Source of the DNA: Oscillospiraceae bacterium
Lineage (GTDB): Bacteria; Bacillota; Clostridia; Oscillospirales; Oscillospiraceae
NCBI GenBank assembly: GCA_020025675.1
Contig: JAHHRS010000015.1
Coordinates: 1 to 39,843 of the forward strand
Reading direction: 5' to 3'
Length of the DNA: 39,843 bases
A program made the translations under genes and the position numbers. Shown here piece after piece: positions 1 to 8,832 of this stretch (positions within the stretch are counted from its first letter, which is position 1; each line of letters begins with the position of its first letter). The notes under the pieces were generated by a model. That model was not told the DNA's origin and made no database searches. It saw only the letters and a list, made by a program, of their open reading frames with translations.

Positions 1-1746
1 GGCCTAAGGCCTGTGCTTGCCATGCGCATGTATAAATATTACGGCAGCGATGCCCTTGAAGTATTGAGAAACAACCCATATATAATAGCTGCCGCCCATA
101 TAGGGGGAAGCTTTGCCGAGGCAGATAAATTAGCATTGGAAATGGGCTTTGACAGTTTCAGCCCCAGCAGAATTGATGCCGCAGTGCTCTTTGAGCTAAA
201 ATATAACACAGGAAACGGGCACTGCTTTATTCCGAAAGAAAAACTTGCTTCAGCAACAGCCCAGCTAATAGGTGTTGATGAAGACACGGCTTTAGAGAGC
301 ATAGAGCGGCTGGTTGAGTCTCGGCAGCTTGAATATGAAGAGATAGGCGGGTGCAGAGCCTGCTATCTGCCTGAACTTTACGAGGCGGAAAAGGATGCAG
401 CTGAACGTATTTCTCACATGTGCATGAACAAAATACCGGAAAACATTGATGTGAATAAGCTGATTGAGACTCTTGAGGAACGACAGCATATAAGCTATGC
501 AGAGAAGCAAAAGGAAACGCTTCGGCTCGCACTGGAAAACCAGATAGTAGTAATAACCGGCGGTCCGGGTACAGGCAAAACCACTGTTATAAGGGCTATT
601 CTGGAGATGTTCGACAGGCTAAGAATAAAAACTCTTCTGGCGGCTCCCACAGGGAGAGCGGCAAAGCGCATGAGTGAACTCTCCGGACGAGACGCATCCA
701 CAGTACATAGGCTGCTTGAAGCCAAATATGATGAGGACGGAGAAAAGCTTGTCTTTACAAAAAACGATAATGACCAGCTTGAATGCGGAGCCGTTATTTT
801 AGATGAGTGTTCCATGGTTGATATATCGCTTATGGATGCTCTTTTAAAGGCAATGCCCACCGATGCAAGACTTGTGATGGTCGGTGATGCAGATCAGCTT
901 CCCTCAGTAGGACCGGGAAAGGTTTTTTCAGCTGTAATACGGAGCGGGGTCGTGCCGACTGTAAGGCTTACAGAGATTTTCCGCCAGAATGAAGGAAGTA
1001 AAATAATCCGTAATGCCCACATGATTAATCGGGGGGAGCACCCGGATTTATCGGAAAATACCGGTGACTTTTTCAGACTGCGCCGGCTTTCCGCCGAAAG
1101 TGCGGTTGACACTATTTTAGAGCTTTGCACCAGACGCCTGCCCCTTAAAATGCACATACCGTCTGAGGACATTCAGGTATTGTCACCGGGGAGAAAGGGT
1201 GAGCTTGGAACAATAAATCTTAATAAGAGATTACAGGCTGTTTTGAATCCTCCGTCAAGGGATAAAAAGGAAAAACTCTTTGGTGATTTTGTCTTTCGTG
1301 AGGGAGACAGGATTATGCAGATACGCAATAACTATGATATAAGCTGGGAGAGCGCAAACGGAAGAGAGCGTGGAAACGGTATTTTTAACGGAGACATAGG
1401 AATTATAAGGTCCATAGACAAAGAAACCGAGACTATGAAACTGGATTTTGACGGGAAAACAGCTACCTACGGCTTTGAGCTTTTAACAGAACTTGAGCAC
1501 GCATGGGCAATGACGGTTCATAAATCTCAGGGCAGTGAGTACAGGGCGGTAATTCTTGCTCTTAACCCCGGTTCTCAGTTACTTATGACAAGAGGAGTGC
1601 TGTATACGGCAGTAACCAGAGCTAAGGAACTTATGATAATGGTAGGGGACGACAGAACAGCATACCAGATGATAGATAACTATCGGGTCTCAAACCGCTA
1701 TTCAGCACTGCGGCTTAGGATTAAAAAACTCTGTGGTGCGCAATAA
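1..1746 (+). CDS. recD2: RecD2-type ATP-dependent DNA helicase, 3' part (5' end outside window)
   Basis: Superfamily 1B 5'-3' DNA helicase of the RecD2/TraA type, the RecBCD-independent RecD of Firmicutes, implicated in repair and replication-fork maintenance. The reading frame is open to base 1, so the N-terminal part (about 150-200 residues by comparison with the family) lies upstream. Counting from the GTG at 13, the helical region (about 1-120) precedes the motor. Walker A GGPGTGKTT is near residue 185, the Walker B/DEXX box ILDECSMVD near 265, and the late motifs MTVHKSQGSEY and YTAVTRAKE near 500 and 535. The stop overlaps the comF start by one base (TAATG), which suggests translational coupling. 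Family assignment is secure; the exact subfamily rests on recall of motifs and overall organisation. Confidence 0.93.
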   Translation, partial: GLRPVLAMRMYKYYGSDALEVLRNNPYIIAAAHIGGSFAEADKLALEMGFDSFSPSRIDAAVLFELKYNTGNGHCFIPKEKLASATAQLIGVDEDTALESIERLVESRQLEYEEIGGCRACYLPELYEAEKDAAERISHMCMNKIPENIDVNKLIETLEERQHISYAEKQKETLRLALENQIVVITGGPGTGKTTVIRAILEMFDRLRIKTLLAAPTGRAAKRMSELSGRDASTVHRLLEAKYDEDGEKLVFTKNDNDQLECGAVILDECSMVDISLMDALLKAMPTDARLVMVGDADQLPSVGPGKVFSAVIRSGVVPTVRLTEIFRQNEGSKIIRNAHMINRGEHPDLSENTGDFFRLRRLSAESAVDTILELCTRRLPLKMHIPSEDIQVLSPGRKGELGTINLNKRLQAVLNPPSRDKKEKLFGDFVFREGDRIMQIRNNYDISWESANGRERGNGIFNGDIGIIRSIDKETETMKLDFDGKTATYGFELLTELEHAWAMTVHKSQGSEYRAVILALNPGSQLLMTRGVLYTAVTRAKELMIMVGDDRTAYQMIDNYRVSNRYSALRLRIKKLCGAQ

Positions 1747-2396
1747 TGAAGATACAGGATTATATTCTGGAGCTTTTATACCCTACACGCTGCGCTTTCT
1801 GCCGCCGATTTACGGAAAACGGCGAGAAGGTGTGCGGTAAATGCATGGACGTACTGCCCATGAGGAGAGAGCCGGTACTTAATATTAAAATCCCCTATGT
1901 TAAAAAAGTTGTGTGCCCCTTTTATTATGAAAACTATGTCAGGGACTCTCTTTTACGCTATAAATTTAAAGGATTTAGAGCTTACGCACAAATTTATGGA
2001 GAGTTTCTTGCAAAAGCTATTGACGAAATGGAAATTTCCTGCGATATTATCACTTGGGTACCTTTAAGCAAAAAGCGCTGCCGTAAAAGAGGTTACGATC
2101 AGGCAAGACTTATTGCGGAGAATCTTGCAATACGCATGGGTGTAAAATGCGAAAAGTTAATTGAAAAAACGGTAAACAACCCGGCACAGTCGGGGACGGG
2201 AAACGCCGAAAATAGAAAGGCAAATGTGAAAGGCGTTTACAGGGCTTTAAAGCCCGAAATTACAGAAGGAAAGCGAATACTTATTATAGATGATATAATT
2301 ACTACAGGAGCCACTCTCTCAGAGTGTGCCGGAATTCTCCGCAAATGCGGAGCGGCTGAAATCATGGCGGGAGCTGTGGCAGGCGGTAAAAACTAA
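1746..2396 (+). CDS. comF: ComF family phosphoribosyltransferase-like protein
   Basis: 216 residues, the usual length for ComF/GntX-type proteins linked to DNA uptake during competence and to DNA repair. The N-terminus carries a four-cysteine zinc site (C16, C19, C30, C33). The C-terminal half is a type I phosphoribosyltransferase fold with the PRPP-binding loop LIIDDIITTGATLS, in which D182 and D183 are the acidic pair. It begins inside the recD2 stop codon, so both probably come from one transcript. A comF next to a DNA helicase gene agrees with a role in DNA processing. Whether this organism is naturally competent cannot be told from this gene alone. Confidence 0.92.
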   Translation: MKIQDYILELLYPTRCAFCRRFTENGEKVCGKCMDVLPMRREPVLNIKIPYVKKVVCPFYYENYVRDSLLRYKFKGFRAYAQIYGEFLAKAIDEMEISCDIITWVPLSKKRCRKRGYDQARLIAENLAIRMGVKCEKLIEKTVNNPAQSGTGNAENRKANVKGVYRALKPEITEGKRILIIDDIITTGATLSECAGILRKCGAAEIMAGAVAGGKN

Positions 2397-2420
2397 GTAT
2401 AATTTTTGAGGTGAATGAAT

Positions 2421-3452
2421 ATGCTCTTAGTTGAGAGAGATATAGCGGTCGATATGGGTACAGCCTCCACCATGCTTTTTGAGCAGGGCAAAGGCGTGGT
2501 AACCAGAGAGCCTACCGTTGTGGCCGTAGACAAATTCAGCGGTAAAATTTTAAAGGTAGGTCAAGACGCACAAAAAATGCTGGGGCGCACACCGGCCAAT
2601 ATTGTTGATATACACCCGATTAGAAACGGCGTTATTTCCGACTATGAGATAGCGGCTCAAATGCTGAGAGAGCTTGTGAGCAGAATAACCTCATTCAGCT
2701 TTTTTAAACCCCGTATTCTGTGCTGCGTTCCAAGCAGTATATCAGGTGTTGAAGAGAGGGCGGTAATTGACGCTGCCATTGAAGCCGGCGCCAGAAAGGT
2801 CTATCTTTTGGAGACTGCCGTGGCTACCGCTCTTGGCGCAGGCATCGACATCTCAAAGCCTGACGGTCATATGATAATAGATATAGGCGGCGGCACAACA
2901 GACGTTGCGGTTGTCTCGGCCGGCGGTGTTGTGGAATGTGAATCGGTAAAGGTGGCAGGTGTCAGTTTTGACGAGGCAATAGTTAAATATATTCGCAATA
3001 AATACAATATGCTGGTGGGACTTTCCGCAGCTGAGGAGCTGAAAAGAAATATAGGATGTATTATTCAGCGCCCTGATATAGGTGTTGAGGAGATAAAAGG
3101 CAGAAACCTTGCAAACGGTCTGCCTAAGACTGTGGAAATAAGCGCAAATGAGCTTATAGAAGCATTCGTTGAGCCTATGAACTATATTCTCGAAGCTATA
3201 CACACGGTGCTGGAGAAAACACCTCCCCAGCTTATAGGTGATTTGGACAAAAACGGAATTATCATGTCCGGCGGCGGAAGCCTGATTTACGGCATTGACA
3301 GGTTGATTGAGCGCAGCACGGGAATCAGAACCGTTGTAGTGGATGACGCTGTATCATGCGCCGCCTACGGAGCGGGTAAAATGCTCAAGTACATTGACGA
3401 TATGCAGGACGGTATGATGAACTTTTACAGGAAGAGACAACTTAAAGCATGA
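2421..3452 (+). CDS. mreB: MreB/Mbl-family actin-like rod-shape protein
   Basis: Bacterial actin that polymerises under the membrane and positions lateral cell-wall synthesis. Both phosphate motifs are present (DMGTAST near the N-terminus and DIGGGTTDVAV near residue 155), together with the adenosine motif MSGGGSLIYGI near 285. The length (343 residues) is normal. I chose the ATG at 2421 because GAGGTG at 2408-2413 lies 7 nt upstream; an in-frame ATG at 2415 is only 1 nt from it. No mreC or mreD follows, so this is a stand-alone copy, more like Mbl or MreBH in context than the MreBCD operon member. The assignment to the MreB family is firm; the paralogue type is open. Confidence 0.93.
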   Translation: MLLVERDIAVDMGTASTMLFEQGKGVVTREPTVVAVDKFSGKILKVGQDAQKMLGRTPANIVDIHPIRNGVISDYEIAAQMLRELVSRITSFSFFKPRILCCVPSSISGVEERAVIDAAIEAGARKVYLLETAVATALGAGIDISKPDGHMIIDIGGGTTDVAVVSAGGVVECESVKVAGVSFDEAIVKYIRNKYNMLVGLSAAEELKRNIGCIIQRPDIGVEEIKGRNLANGLPKTVEISANELIEAFVEPMNYILEAIHTVLEKTPPQLIGDLDKNGIIMSGGGSLIYGIDRLIERSTGIRTVVVDDAVSCAAYGAGKMLKYIDDMQDGMMNFYRKRQLKA

Positions 3453-3465
3453 GAGGGGAATGACA

Positions 3466-4194
3466 ATGGGTTTAAGTAAACTGTTCAGGAAAAAAGACGA
3501 GACTCCTCACTGCTCCGCCGTTATAGTTGCAGCGGGCAGTTCAAAGCGTATGGGCAGCGACAAAATAATGGCAAACTTAGGCGGTATGCCTGTACTTGTA
3601 AGAACCCTTAGGGCTTTTCAGAATTCCAACCTTGTAGATGAAATAATTGTAGTAACAAGGGTGGATAGGATTGAGGAGATCGCCCAGGCGTGCAAAGAAT
3701 TTGACATTTCAAAAGTTGCAAAAGTTGTATGCGGGGGAGCTACAAGAATGGAATCAGCTCTGGCGGGTGTTTCTGAAATTAATCCAAAGGCAAAGCTGGT
3801 GGCTATACATGACGGTGCAAGACCCCTTGTAACAGACCTGATTATAAAGCGCACTGTTTATGCGGCAAGAGACTTTTTGTCTGCCGTACCTATCCTTAAA
3901 ATTACGGATACTCTTAAAAAAGTGGACGAAAACGGCGTAATTATTGAACCGGTGGACAGAGATGCCGTTGTGCGTGTACAGACTCCTCAGGTATTTAATG
4001 CCGAGCTTATAAAGGGCGCTTTGACTAAAGCCGTAACAGATAAGCTCACACTTACTGATGATTGCTCTGCTATGGATATGATGGGAGTTAAAACCCATAC
4101 GGTCACAGGTGACGAGGATAATATAAAGCTGACAACGCCCAGAGATTTCTTTATAGCTGAGGCCATACTCAGAAACAGGGGTGACCTTAATTGA
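3466..4194 (+). CDS. ispD: 2-C-methyl-D-erythritol 4-phosphate cytidylyltransferase
   Basis: Third enzyme of the MEP isoprenoid pathway: it joins MEP and CTP to give CDP-ME. It carries the nucleotidyltransferase signature AVIVAAGSSKRMG near the N-terminus, the central AIHDGARPLV motif and the C-terminal LTDDCSAMD segment. The start at 3466 is preferred because GAGGGGA at 3453-3459 lies about 6 nt upstream; an in-frame ATG at 3460 is too close to it. The N-terminus has about 14 extra basic residues (MGLSKLFRKKDE) before the conserved core. The gene begins 13 nt after mreB and overlaps ispF by 4 bp. It acts in the cytosol. Confidence 0.95.
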   Translation: MGLSKLFRKKDETPHCSAVIVAAGSSKRMGSDKIMANLGGMPVLVRTLRAFQNSNLVDEIIVVTRVDRIEEIAQACKEFDISKVAKVVCGGATRMESALAGVSEINPKAKLVAIHDGARPLVTDLIIKRTVYAARDFLSAVPILKITDTLKKVDENGVIIEPVDRDAVVRVQTPQVFNAELIKGALTKAVTDKLTLTDDCSAMDMMGVKTHTVTGDEDNIKLTTPRDFFIAEAILRNRGDLN

Positions 4195-4664
4195 GAATAG
4201 GACACGGGTATGATGTACATAAGCTGGTGGAGGGAAGAAAACTGATATTGGGCGGTGTTGAGATCCCGTACCAGATGGGACTTTTGGGCCATTCCGATGC
4301 GGATGTTCTGACCCACGCTCTCATGGATGCTCTGCTTGGAGCGGCGGCTCTCGGCGATATAGGCAAGCTTTTCCCTGATAATGATCCGGCGTACAGCGGG
4401 GCTGACAGTATAGAACTTTTAAAGAAAGTATGTGCTATACTGTGCGAAAATGGATATGTACTGTGCAATGCCGATTGCACTGTTATAGCTCAGAAACCTA
4501 AACTCTCTCCCTATATAATTAAGATGAGGGAAAGGCTGGCTGAGGCTATGAACGCAAGATTAGAAGATGTGAGCGTAAAAGCGACTACTGAAGAAAAAAT
4601 GGGTTTCACCGGTGAGGGTAAAGGTATTTCAGCCCATGCAGTTGTGCTTATAGAGAAACAATAG
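4191..4664 (+). CDS. ispF: 2-C-methyl-D-erythritol 2,4-cyclodiphosphate synthase
   Basis: Fifth MEP-pathway enzyme: it cyclises CDP-ME 2-phosphate to MEcPP with release of CMP. The protein is 157 residues long, standard for the family. The zinc ligands D8 and H10 (in RIGHGYDVH) and H42 (in GHSDADVLTH) are visible, as is the signature DCTVIAQKPKL and the C-terminal KATTEEKMGFTGEG. The start is TTG at 4191, sharing four bases with the ispD stop (TTGA). No other start would keep the RIGHGYDVH motif, so the TTG is convincing. IspD and IspF act two steps apart, and their overlap implies coupled expression. A terminator follows at 4736-4769. Confidence 0.96.
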   Translation: MRIGHGYDVHKLVEGRKLILGGVEIPYQMGLLGHSDADVLTHALMDALLGAAALGDIGKLFPDNDPAYSGADSIELLKKVCAILCENGYVLCNADCTVIAQKPKLSPYIIKMRERLAEAMNARLEDVSVKATTEEKMGFTGEGKGISAHAVVLIEKQ

Positions 4665-4679
4665 ATTACCTTAACCGAA

Positions 4680-4718
4680 TTCCGGCATAGAATAGAATGT
4701 AGTATGTCTATGCCGGAA
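4680..4718 (+). other. Perfect 11-bp stem-loop after ispF
   Basis: TTCCGGCATAG (4680-4690) pairs perfectly with CTATGCCGGAA (4708-4718) around a 17-nt loop. It has no T-tract of its own and sits 18 nt before the real terminator. It may protect the 3' end of the operon transcript or pause polymerase. Confidence 0.6.
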
Positions 4719-4735
4719 GCGGAAAATAATATAGT

Positions 4736-4769
4736 ATCCGCAGAGCATGGTATGCTCTGCGGATTTTTT
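4736..4769 (+). terminator. Rho-independent terminator of the recD2-ispF operon
   Basis: A 13-bp perfect stem (ATCCGCAGAGCAT, 4736-4748, with ATGCTCTGCGGAT, 4752-4764) closes a 3-nt loop and is followed by TTTTT. It ends the first operon. Confidence 0.92.
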
Positions 4770-4815
4770 ATATCCAAAATTTATATCTTAGCTTTATGGC
4801 TGATTGGAGCAATAT

Positions 4816-5067
4816 ATGAAACAGTATCTTATAATGTGCCGTTCTCTAACCTATGCCCAGCGAGCTGAGCGGGTTTTAAATCGTGCAGGAATAAGCGCTG
4901 CAGTGGTAAAAGCACCACAGAGTCTTCTTACCGGAGGCTGCGGATATGCCATAAGTCTGCACCGGAATTTTGATAGAGCGGTTCTTCTTTTAAAAAACAA
5001 CGGACTTCTAAGGGGAAAAATGTATAAGCGTGAAAATGACGGAGAGTATGAGGAGTTTATAACATGA
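4816..5067 (+). CDS. DUF3343 domain protein (putative sulfur/selenium carrier-like)
   Basis: 83 residues of the DUF3343 family, small proteins often encoded beside cysteine desulfurases or selenium-metabolism genes in Firmicutes. The family is thought to act as a sulfur or selenium acceptor, but this is not firmly shown. Two cysteines are visible, in IMCRSL near the N-terminus and in LLTGGCGYA mid-protein; the latter resembles the conserved glycine-rich, cysteine-containing loop. I chose ATG at 4816, 6 nt after GGAG (4806-4809); an in-frame TTG at 4804 precedes that ribosome site and is rejected. The stop overlaps the next gene by 4 bp (ATGA), so the two products are probably made together and may work as a pair. 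Confidence 0.8.
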   Translation: MKQYLIMCRSLTYAQRAERVLNRAGISAAVVKAPQSLLTGGCGYAISLHRNFDRAVLLLKNNGLLRGKMYKRENDGEYEEFIT

Positions 5068-6170
5068 TATATTTGGACAATGCAGCTACTACTCTGATAA
5101 AACCACCTGCTGTTTCCGCAGCAGTCAACAAAGCTATTAAAAGTATGGCAAGCCCTGGCAGAGGCGCACACAGACCGGCTATGGCGGCGGCAAATGAAGT
5201 GTATAACTGCAGGGAAGCGGCGGCCGGACTTTTTAATGTGGATGAGCCTGAGCGGGTTGTCTTTACGATGAATGCAACCCACGGATTGAATATTGCCATT
5301 AAGAGCATGGCTCACCAAGGAAGCAGAGTGCTTATATCAGGATTTGAGCATAATTCCGTTGTGCGACCGCTTAAAGCCGTGGGTGCAGATGTAACCGTAG
5401 CAGGCAGGGAGCTTTTTGATTCCGAAAACCTGCTTAGAGACTTTGAGAGAAAAATTTCAGGAATGGAACTTGTAGTCTGCACCCATGTTTCAAATGTTTT
5501 TGGGTATATTCTACCCATATATGAGGTGGCGGAACTTTGCCGGGAATATTCAGTTCCCCTTATAGTGGACGCATCTCAGTCTGCCGGTATTTTGCCGGTG
5601 GACATGAAAAAACTGGGCGCCGCATTTATAGCAATGCCCGGACACAAGGGACTTTTCGGCCCGCAGGGTACAGGAATACTTCTTTGCGGTGAAGAAGGAA
5701 AAACATTGATTGAGGGCGGTTCCGGCTCAGACAGCATATCAGAGTTTATGCCGGATTACCTGCCTGACCGACTGGAGGCGGGAACTCATAATGTATGTGG
5801 TATTGCGGGACTTAGGGCAGGAATAGAATTCGTAAAGCTAAAGGGGACTGAAAATATTTTAAGTCATGAAAAAAAGCTGCTTAGGATTATGAAAAAAAGC
5901 CTTGCCGGTTCAGACTATGAGCTTTTTACCGGTGACAGCCACAATCAGAGCGGAGTTATTTCACTGAGAAAACGTAATACAGACTGCGAAAGTCTGGCAG
6001 AAAAGCTTTACGAGAGAGATATATGTGTGAGAAGCGGACTGCATTGTGCTCCACTTGCACACAAAAGTGCCGGTACAATAGACACAGGGACAGTGCGTTT
6101 TAGCTTTTCTCCCTTCATTTCAGCAGACCAGGTAAAAAGCTGCTGCAGGATTTTGAGAGGAATTGTTTAA
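5064..6170 (+). CDS. Cysteine desulfurase-like PLP enzyme (class V aminotransferase)
   Basis: 368-residue fold-type I PLP enzyme of the NifS/SufS class, which removes sulfur (or selenium) from cysteine as an enzyme-bound persulfide. It has the N-terminal YLDNAATT motif, the PLP-binding lysine K195 in AMPGHKGLFGPQGTG and the catalytic cysteine C328 in RSGLHCAPLAHK. No scaffold gene (iscU, sufU) follows. Its only partner here is the overlapping DUF3343 gene, which makes a specialised sulfur or selenium delivery role likelier than general Fe-S assembly. It most resembles the clostridial cysteine desulfurase family that travels with DUF3343. Class is certain; the physiological acceptor is inference. 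Confidence 0.9.
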   Translation: MIYLDNAATTLIKPPAVSAAVNKAIKSMASPGRGAHRPAMAAANEVYNCREAAAGLFNVDEPERVVFTMNATHGLNIAIKSMAHQGSRVLISGFEHNSVVRPLKAVGADVTVAGRELFDSENLLRDFERKISGMELVVCTHVSNVFGYILPIYEVAELCREYSVPLIVDASQSAGILPVDMKKLGAAFIAMPGHKGLFGPQGTGILLCGEEGKTLIEGGSGSDSISEFMPDYLPDRLEAGTHNVCGIAGLRAGIEFVKLKGTENILSHEKKLLRIMKKSLAGSDYELFTGDSHNQSGVISLRKRNTDCESLAEKLYERDICVRSGLHCAPLAHKSAGTIDTGTVRFSFSPFISADQVKSCCRILRGIV

Positions 6171-6200
6171 AAAGAATTAATACAATATGCTATTGACTTG

Positions 6201-6229
6201 TTGCCTTTTCCGGAAAAATGTTTTATAAT
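6201..6229 (+). promoter_or_regulatory. Candidate sigma-A promoter for cdaA-cdaR
   Basis: TTGCCT-N17-TATAAT, with the -10 at 6224-6229 and about 58 nt to the cdaA ribosome site. A TTGACT at 6193-6198 also lies upstream but is 25 nt from the -10, too far for a standard promoter. Confidence 0.5.
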
Positions 6230-6293
6230 ATGTTGATAATTGTATGCGGACACAAAAAATGCCCAACAGAAGAAATTTGAACGAGGAAACATT

Positions 6294-7178
6294 ATGGATG
6301 CAATCAGCAACGCGTTCAGGCGTATCTTCAATTTAATGCTTACGATAGGTGTGGCGGATGTCATAGATATTCTGATAGTTGCCTATCTCATATATAAGGC
6401 GATCTACTTTGTAAGAAAGACTAATTCATACAACCTTTCCAAAGGTGTTGTAGTGCTTTTTGTCATCTTCCTTATATCCGATCTGCTTCACCTTACAATG
6501 ATAAACTTTATCCTGCGTAAGGCCGTGGAGCTGGGACTTATCGCACTTCTGATTTTGTTCCAGCCGGAGCTGAGGCGATTGTTAGAGCGTATGGGAAGCC
6601 GCTTTACATCTTCGCGCAAGGTGTCGGGGACGGCCTTTGAAACTGCAATTGCCCAGACGGTTCTTGCATGCACGGAAATGTCTGCATCCCGTACGGGTGC
6701 GCTTATGATATTTGAGAGAAATGTAAGCCTTGAAAATATTATGAGCACAGGAACAATAGTAAACGCCGATATTACGGCAGAGCTTATAAAGAACCTGTTC
6801 TTTAATAAAGCCCCCCTCCATGACGGGGCTGTGATAATGCGGGATGCCAGAATTGCCGCTGCAGGCTGCGTCCTTCCTCTGACTCAAAGTACAAATCTGA
6901 GCAAAGAATTGGGAATGCGCCACAGAGCGGGTATAGGTTTAAGCGAGCAGTCCGATGCGGTGGTTGTTATAGTGTCTGAAGAAACCGGCTCTATTTCAGT
7001 GGCTATTGAGGGTATGCTGAAGCGTCACCTGACTGCGGCTATGCTGGATAAGATACTGCATAAAGAGCTGATGGCAGATGAAGCTGAAGATACAGGCAAC
7101 AGCTTTATGAATAACTTCAAGAAACTTTTCAAGGTGAACAGGAATGAAGAAGAAAAGTCCAATGAAAAGAATATATGA
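6294..7178 (+). CDS. cdaA: Diadenylate cyclase CdaA (c-di-AMP synthase)
   Basis: Makes the second messenger c-di-AMP from two ATP; in Firmicutes this controls potassium and osmolyte balance and cell-wall integrity. About 80 N-terminal residues form three hydrophobic segments (membrane anchor). The DisA_N cyclase domain follows, with the two signature motifs D177-G-A (HDGAVIM) and R209-H-R (RHRAGIGLSE). I chose ATG at 6294, 6 nt after GAGGA at 6283-6287, which gives 294 residues, close to other CdaA proteins; an upstream TTG at 6240 lacks a ribosome site. The gene overlaps cdaR by 35 bp, the classic pair. The usual third member glmM is not next to it. Confidence 0.96.
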   Translation: MDAISNAFRRIFNLMLTIGVADVIDILIVAYLIYKAIYFVRKTNSYNLSKGVVVLFVIFLISDLLHLTMINFILRKAVELGLIALLILFQPELRRLLERMGSRFTSSRKVSGTAFETAIAQTVLACTEMSASRTGALMIFERNVSLENIMSTGTIVNADITAELIKNLFFNKAPLHDGAVIMRDARIAAAGCVLPLTQSTNLSKELGMRHRAGIGLSEQSDAVVVIVSEETGSISVAIEGMLKRHLTAAMLDKILHKELMADEAEDTGNSFMNNFKKLFKVNRNEEEKSNEKNI

Positions 7179-8400
7179 CAGCAGGGCATTCTGGATGGTC
7201 ATATCTCTCCTTGCCTCTATTGCCATATGGTTATATATTACTGACATAGACAAAGAGACTTGGAAGACAACCTTTTACGGGGTTCGGGTGGAACTGGAGG
7301 GAGATGACATCCTTCGTGATTCCAAAAACCTTGTTATAACAGATTTGGACACAAACACCGTTACGGTGGAACTTGAAGGCCCGAGAAGAATAGTGGGAAG
7401 CCTGTCCTCCTCTGACCTTGTGGCAAAGATAGATGTGAGTAAGCTCACCCAGTCTGCTTATACTTCTCAGCCTTACTATGTTTCTTTTCCCGACGGTATA
7501 GATAAGAGCGGAATTAAGGTTATAAGGCAGTCGCCGAGTACGGTGAACTTTATGGTGTCAAAGCTTAATAGTAAGACTGTTCAGGTGAGAGGCGGATTTG
7601 AGGGTTCACTGTCTCCTAACAGAACAGCGGAAACACCGGTGTTTGAGCCTTCTACCATTACAGTTGTAGGTCCTGACTCATATCTTAAAAATGTTGATTA
7701 TGCATGGGTTACTTTCGGTAAGGATGTTACCGTGGAGAAGAGTTATTCCGTTGATACCGGATTTAGCCTTATGAACGCTCAGGGTGAGCCATGCTCTATG
7801 GAAAATATCAGTGTTTCCACGGACACAGTGAAGGCTACTTTGCCCATATTGGAAATTAAAGATGTAAAGCTTGGCGTTGATATTGTTGAAGGAGCCGGAG
7901 CTACAAGCGCCAATACCAAAATTAAAGTTGAACCTGAGACAATTATGCTGGCCGGTGATTCCGCAATACTGTCAGGTATGAATAAGATAATTCTCGGTAC
8001 CATTGATTTGACAGATTTCAGTTCCACATTTTCAGAGACCTATACCATACCGCTGGATAATAATCTGCGAAATCTTACAGGCATTACAGAAGCCACGGTG
8101 ACAGTAGAGATAGTTGGACTTGAGACAAAAAATTTCAAGGTGAAAAACATTTCATGTGTTAACGCCCCTGACGGTACGGCGGTGGACATCCTTTCGGAAA
8201 GTATAGATGTCACCATTCGCGGTACAGCGGAACAGCTTGAAAATATAAAGCCGGAAAATATAAGGGCAGTAGTGGATTTAACAGACTTTAAGGACTCCGT
8301 CGGAGCGTATATGCCGGATGCAAAAATTTATGTAGACGGTGTTACAGGCGCAGGCGCAGTTGGAGACAGTAAAGTTTCAATAGAAATAAGAAAGGCATAA
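7144..8400 (+). CDS. cdaR: CdaR, YbbR-domain regulator of CdaA
   Basis: 418-residue membrane-anchored extracytoplasmic protein that binds and modulates CdaA. One transmembrane helix (FWMVISLLASIAIWLYIT, about residues 16-33) is followed by about four YbbR repeats of 80-90 residues, recognisable by VTVELEGP-like strands near 75, 145, 235 and 330. The start at 7144 has AAGGTG at 7131-7136, 7 nt upstream; an ATG at 7162 would also keep the helix. It lies within the 3' end of cdaA, implying coupled translation and a stoichiometric complex. Confidence 0.93.
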   Translation: MKKKSPMKRIYDSRAFWMVISLLASIAIWLYITDIDKETWKTTFYGVRVELEGDDILRDSKNLVITDLDTNTVTVELEGPRRIVGSLSSSDLVAKIDVSKLTQSAYTSQPYYVSFPDGIDKSGIKVIRQSPSTVNFMVSKLNSKTVQVRGGFEGSLSPNRTAETPVFEPSTITVVGPDSYLKNVDYAWVTFGKDVTVEKSYSVDTGFSLMNAQGEPCSMENISVSTDTVKATLPILEIKDVKLGVDIVEGAGATSANTKIKVEPETIMLAGDSAILSGMNKIILGTIDLTDFSSTFSETYTIPLDNNLRNLTGITEATVTVEIVGLETKNFKVKNISCVNAPDGTAVDILSESIDVTIRGTAEQLENIKPENIRAVVDLTDFKDSVGAYMPDAKIYVDGVTGAGAVGDSKVSIEIRKA

Positions 8401-8406
8401 AGTTAT

Positions 8407-8832
8407 ATGACACAGGATGCAATAGTAACCAGAATTATAAATAACGATATGGCGGAGGTAGTTGCTACAAGAACAACTGCCTGCGGCAGTAACTGCGGCA
8501 GCTGTGAGAGCTGTATATTTGACGATAAGGTTAAGGCTGAGGCCAGAAATCTTATAAATGCAAAGCCGGGAGACAGCGTTGTAATTTCCAGTAAATCTTC
8601 AAGAGTTTTTAGCGCTGCTTTGCTGGTATACGTAATGCCGCTGCTGCTATTTCTCGCCGGCTATGTGATAGCATATCTGTGCGGAGCTGCTGAGGGACTC
8701 TGCATAGCCGCAAGCTTTTTAGGGCTTGTTTTGGGCGGAATTATTCTTGTTTTGTCTCATAAGAAATGGAAAGAAAAGAATCCCATTACTTTTGATATTA
8801 TTCGCTATGGGGAAAAATCGGAGGAAATATGA
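8407..8832 (+). CDS. RseC/SoxR-reducing-system family membrane protein
   Basis: 141 residues. The N-terminal domain contains a four-cysteine cluster C26-x3-C30-x2-C33-x2-C36 (ACGSNCGSCESC), the hallmark of the RseC (SoxR reducing system) family. Two transmembrane helices follow (about 65-87 and 93-118), then a basic tail. Family members accompany Rnf-type electron transport or redox sensing, and the cysteines could hold a Fe-S cluster or metal. The ribosome site is weak. It follows cdaR after 6 nt and overlaps yicC by 4 bp (ATGA), so it is embedded in this transcript. No rnf genes are near. Its job beside c-di-AMP genes is unknown. Confidence 0.85.
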   Translation: MTQDAIVTRIINNDMAEVVATRTTACGSNCGSCESCIFDDKVKAEARNLINAKPGDSVVISSKSSRVFSAALLVYVMPLLLFLAGYVIAYLCGAAEGLCIAASFLGLVLGGIILVLSHKKWKEKNPITFDIIRYGEKSEEI

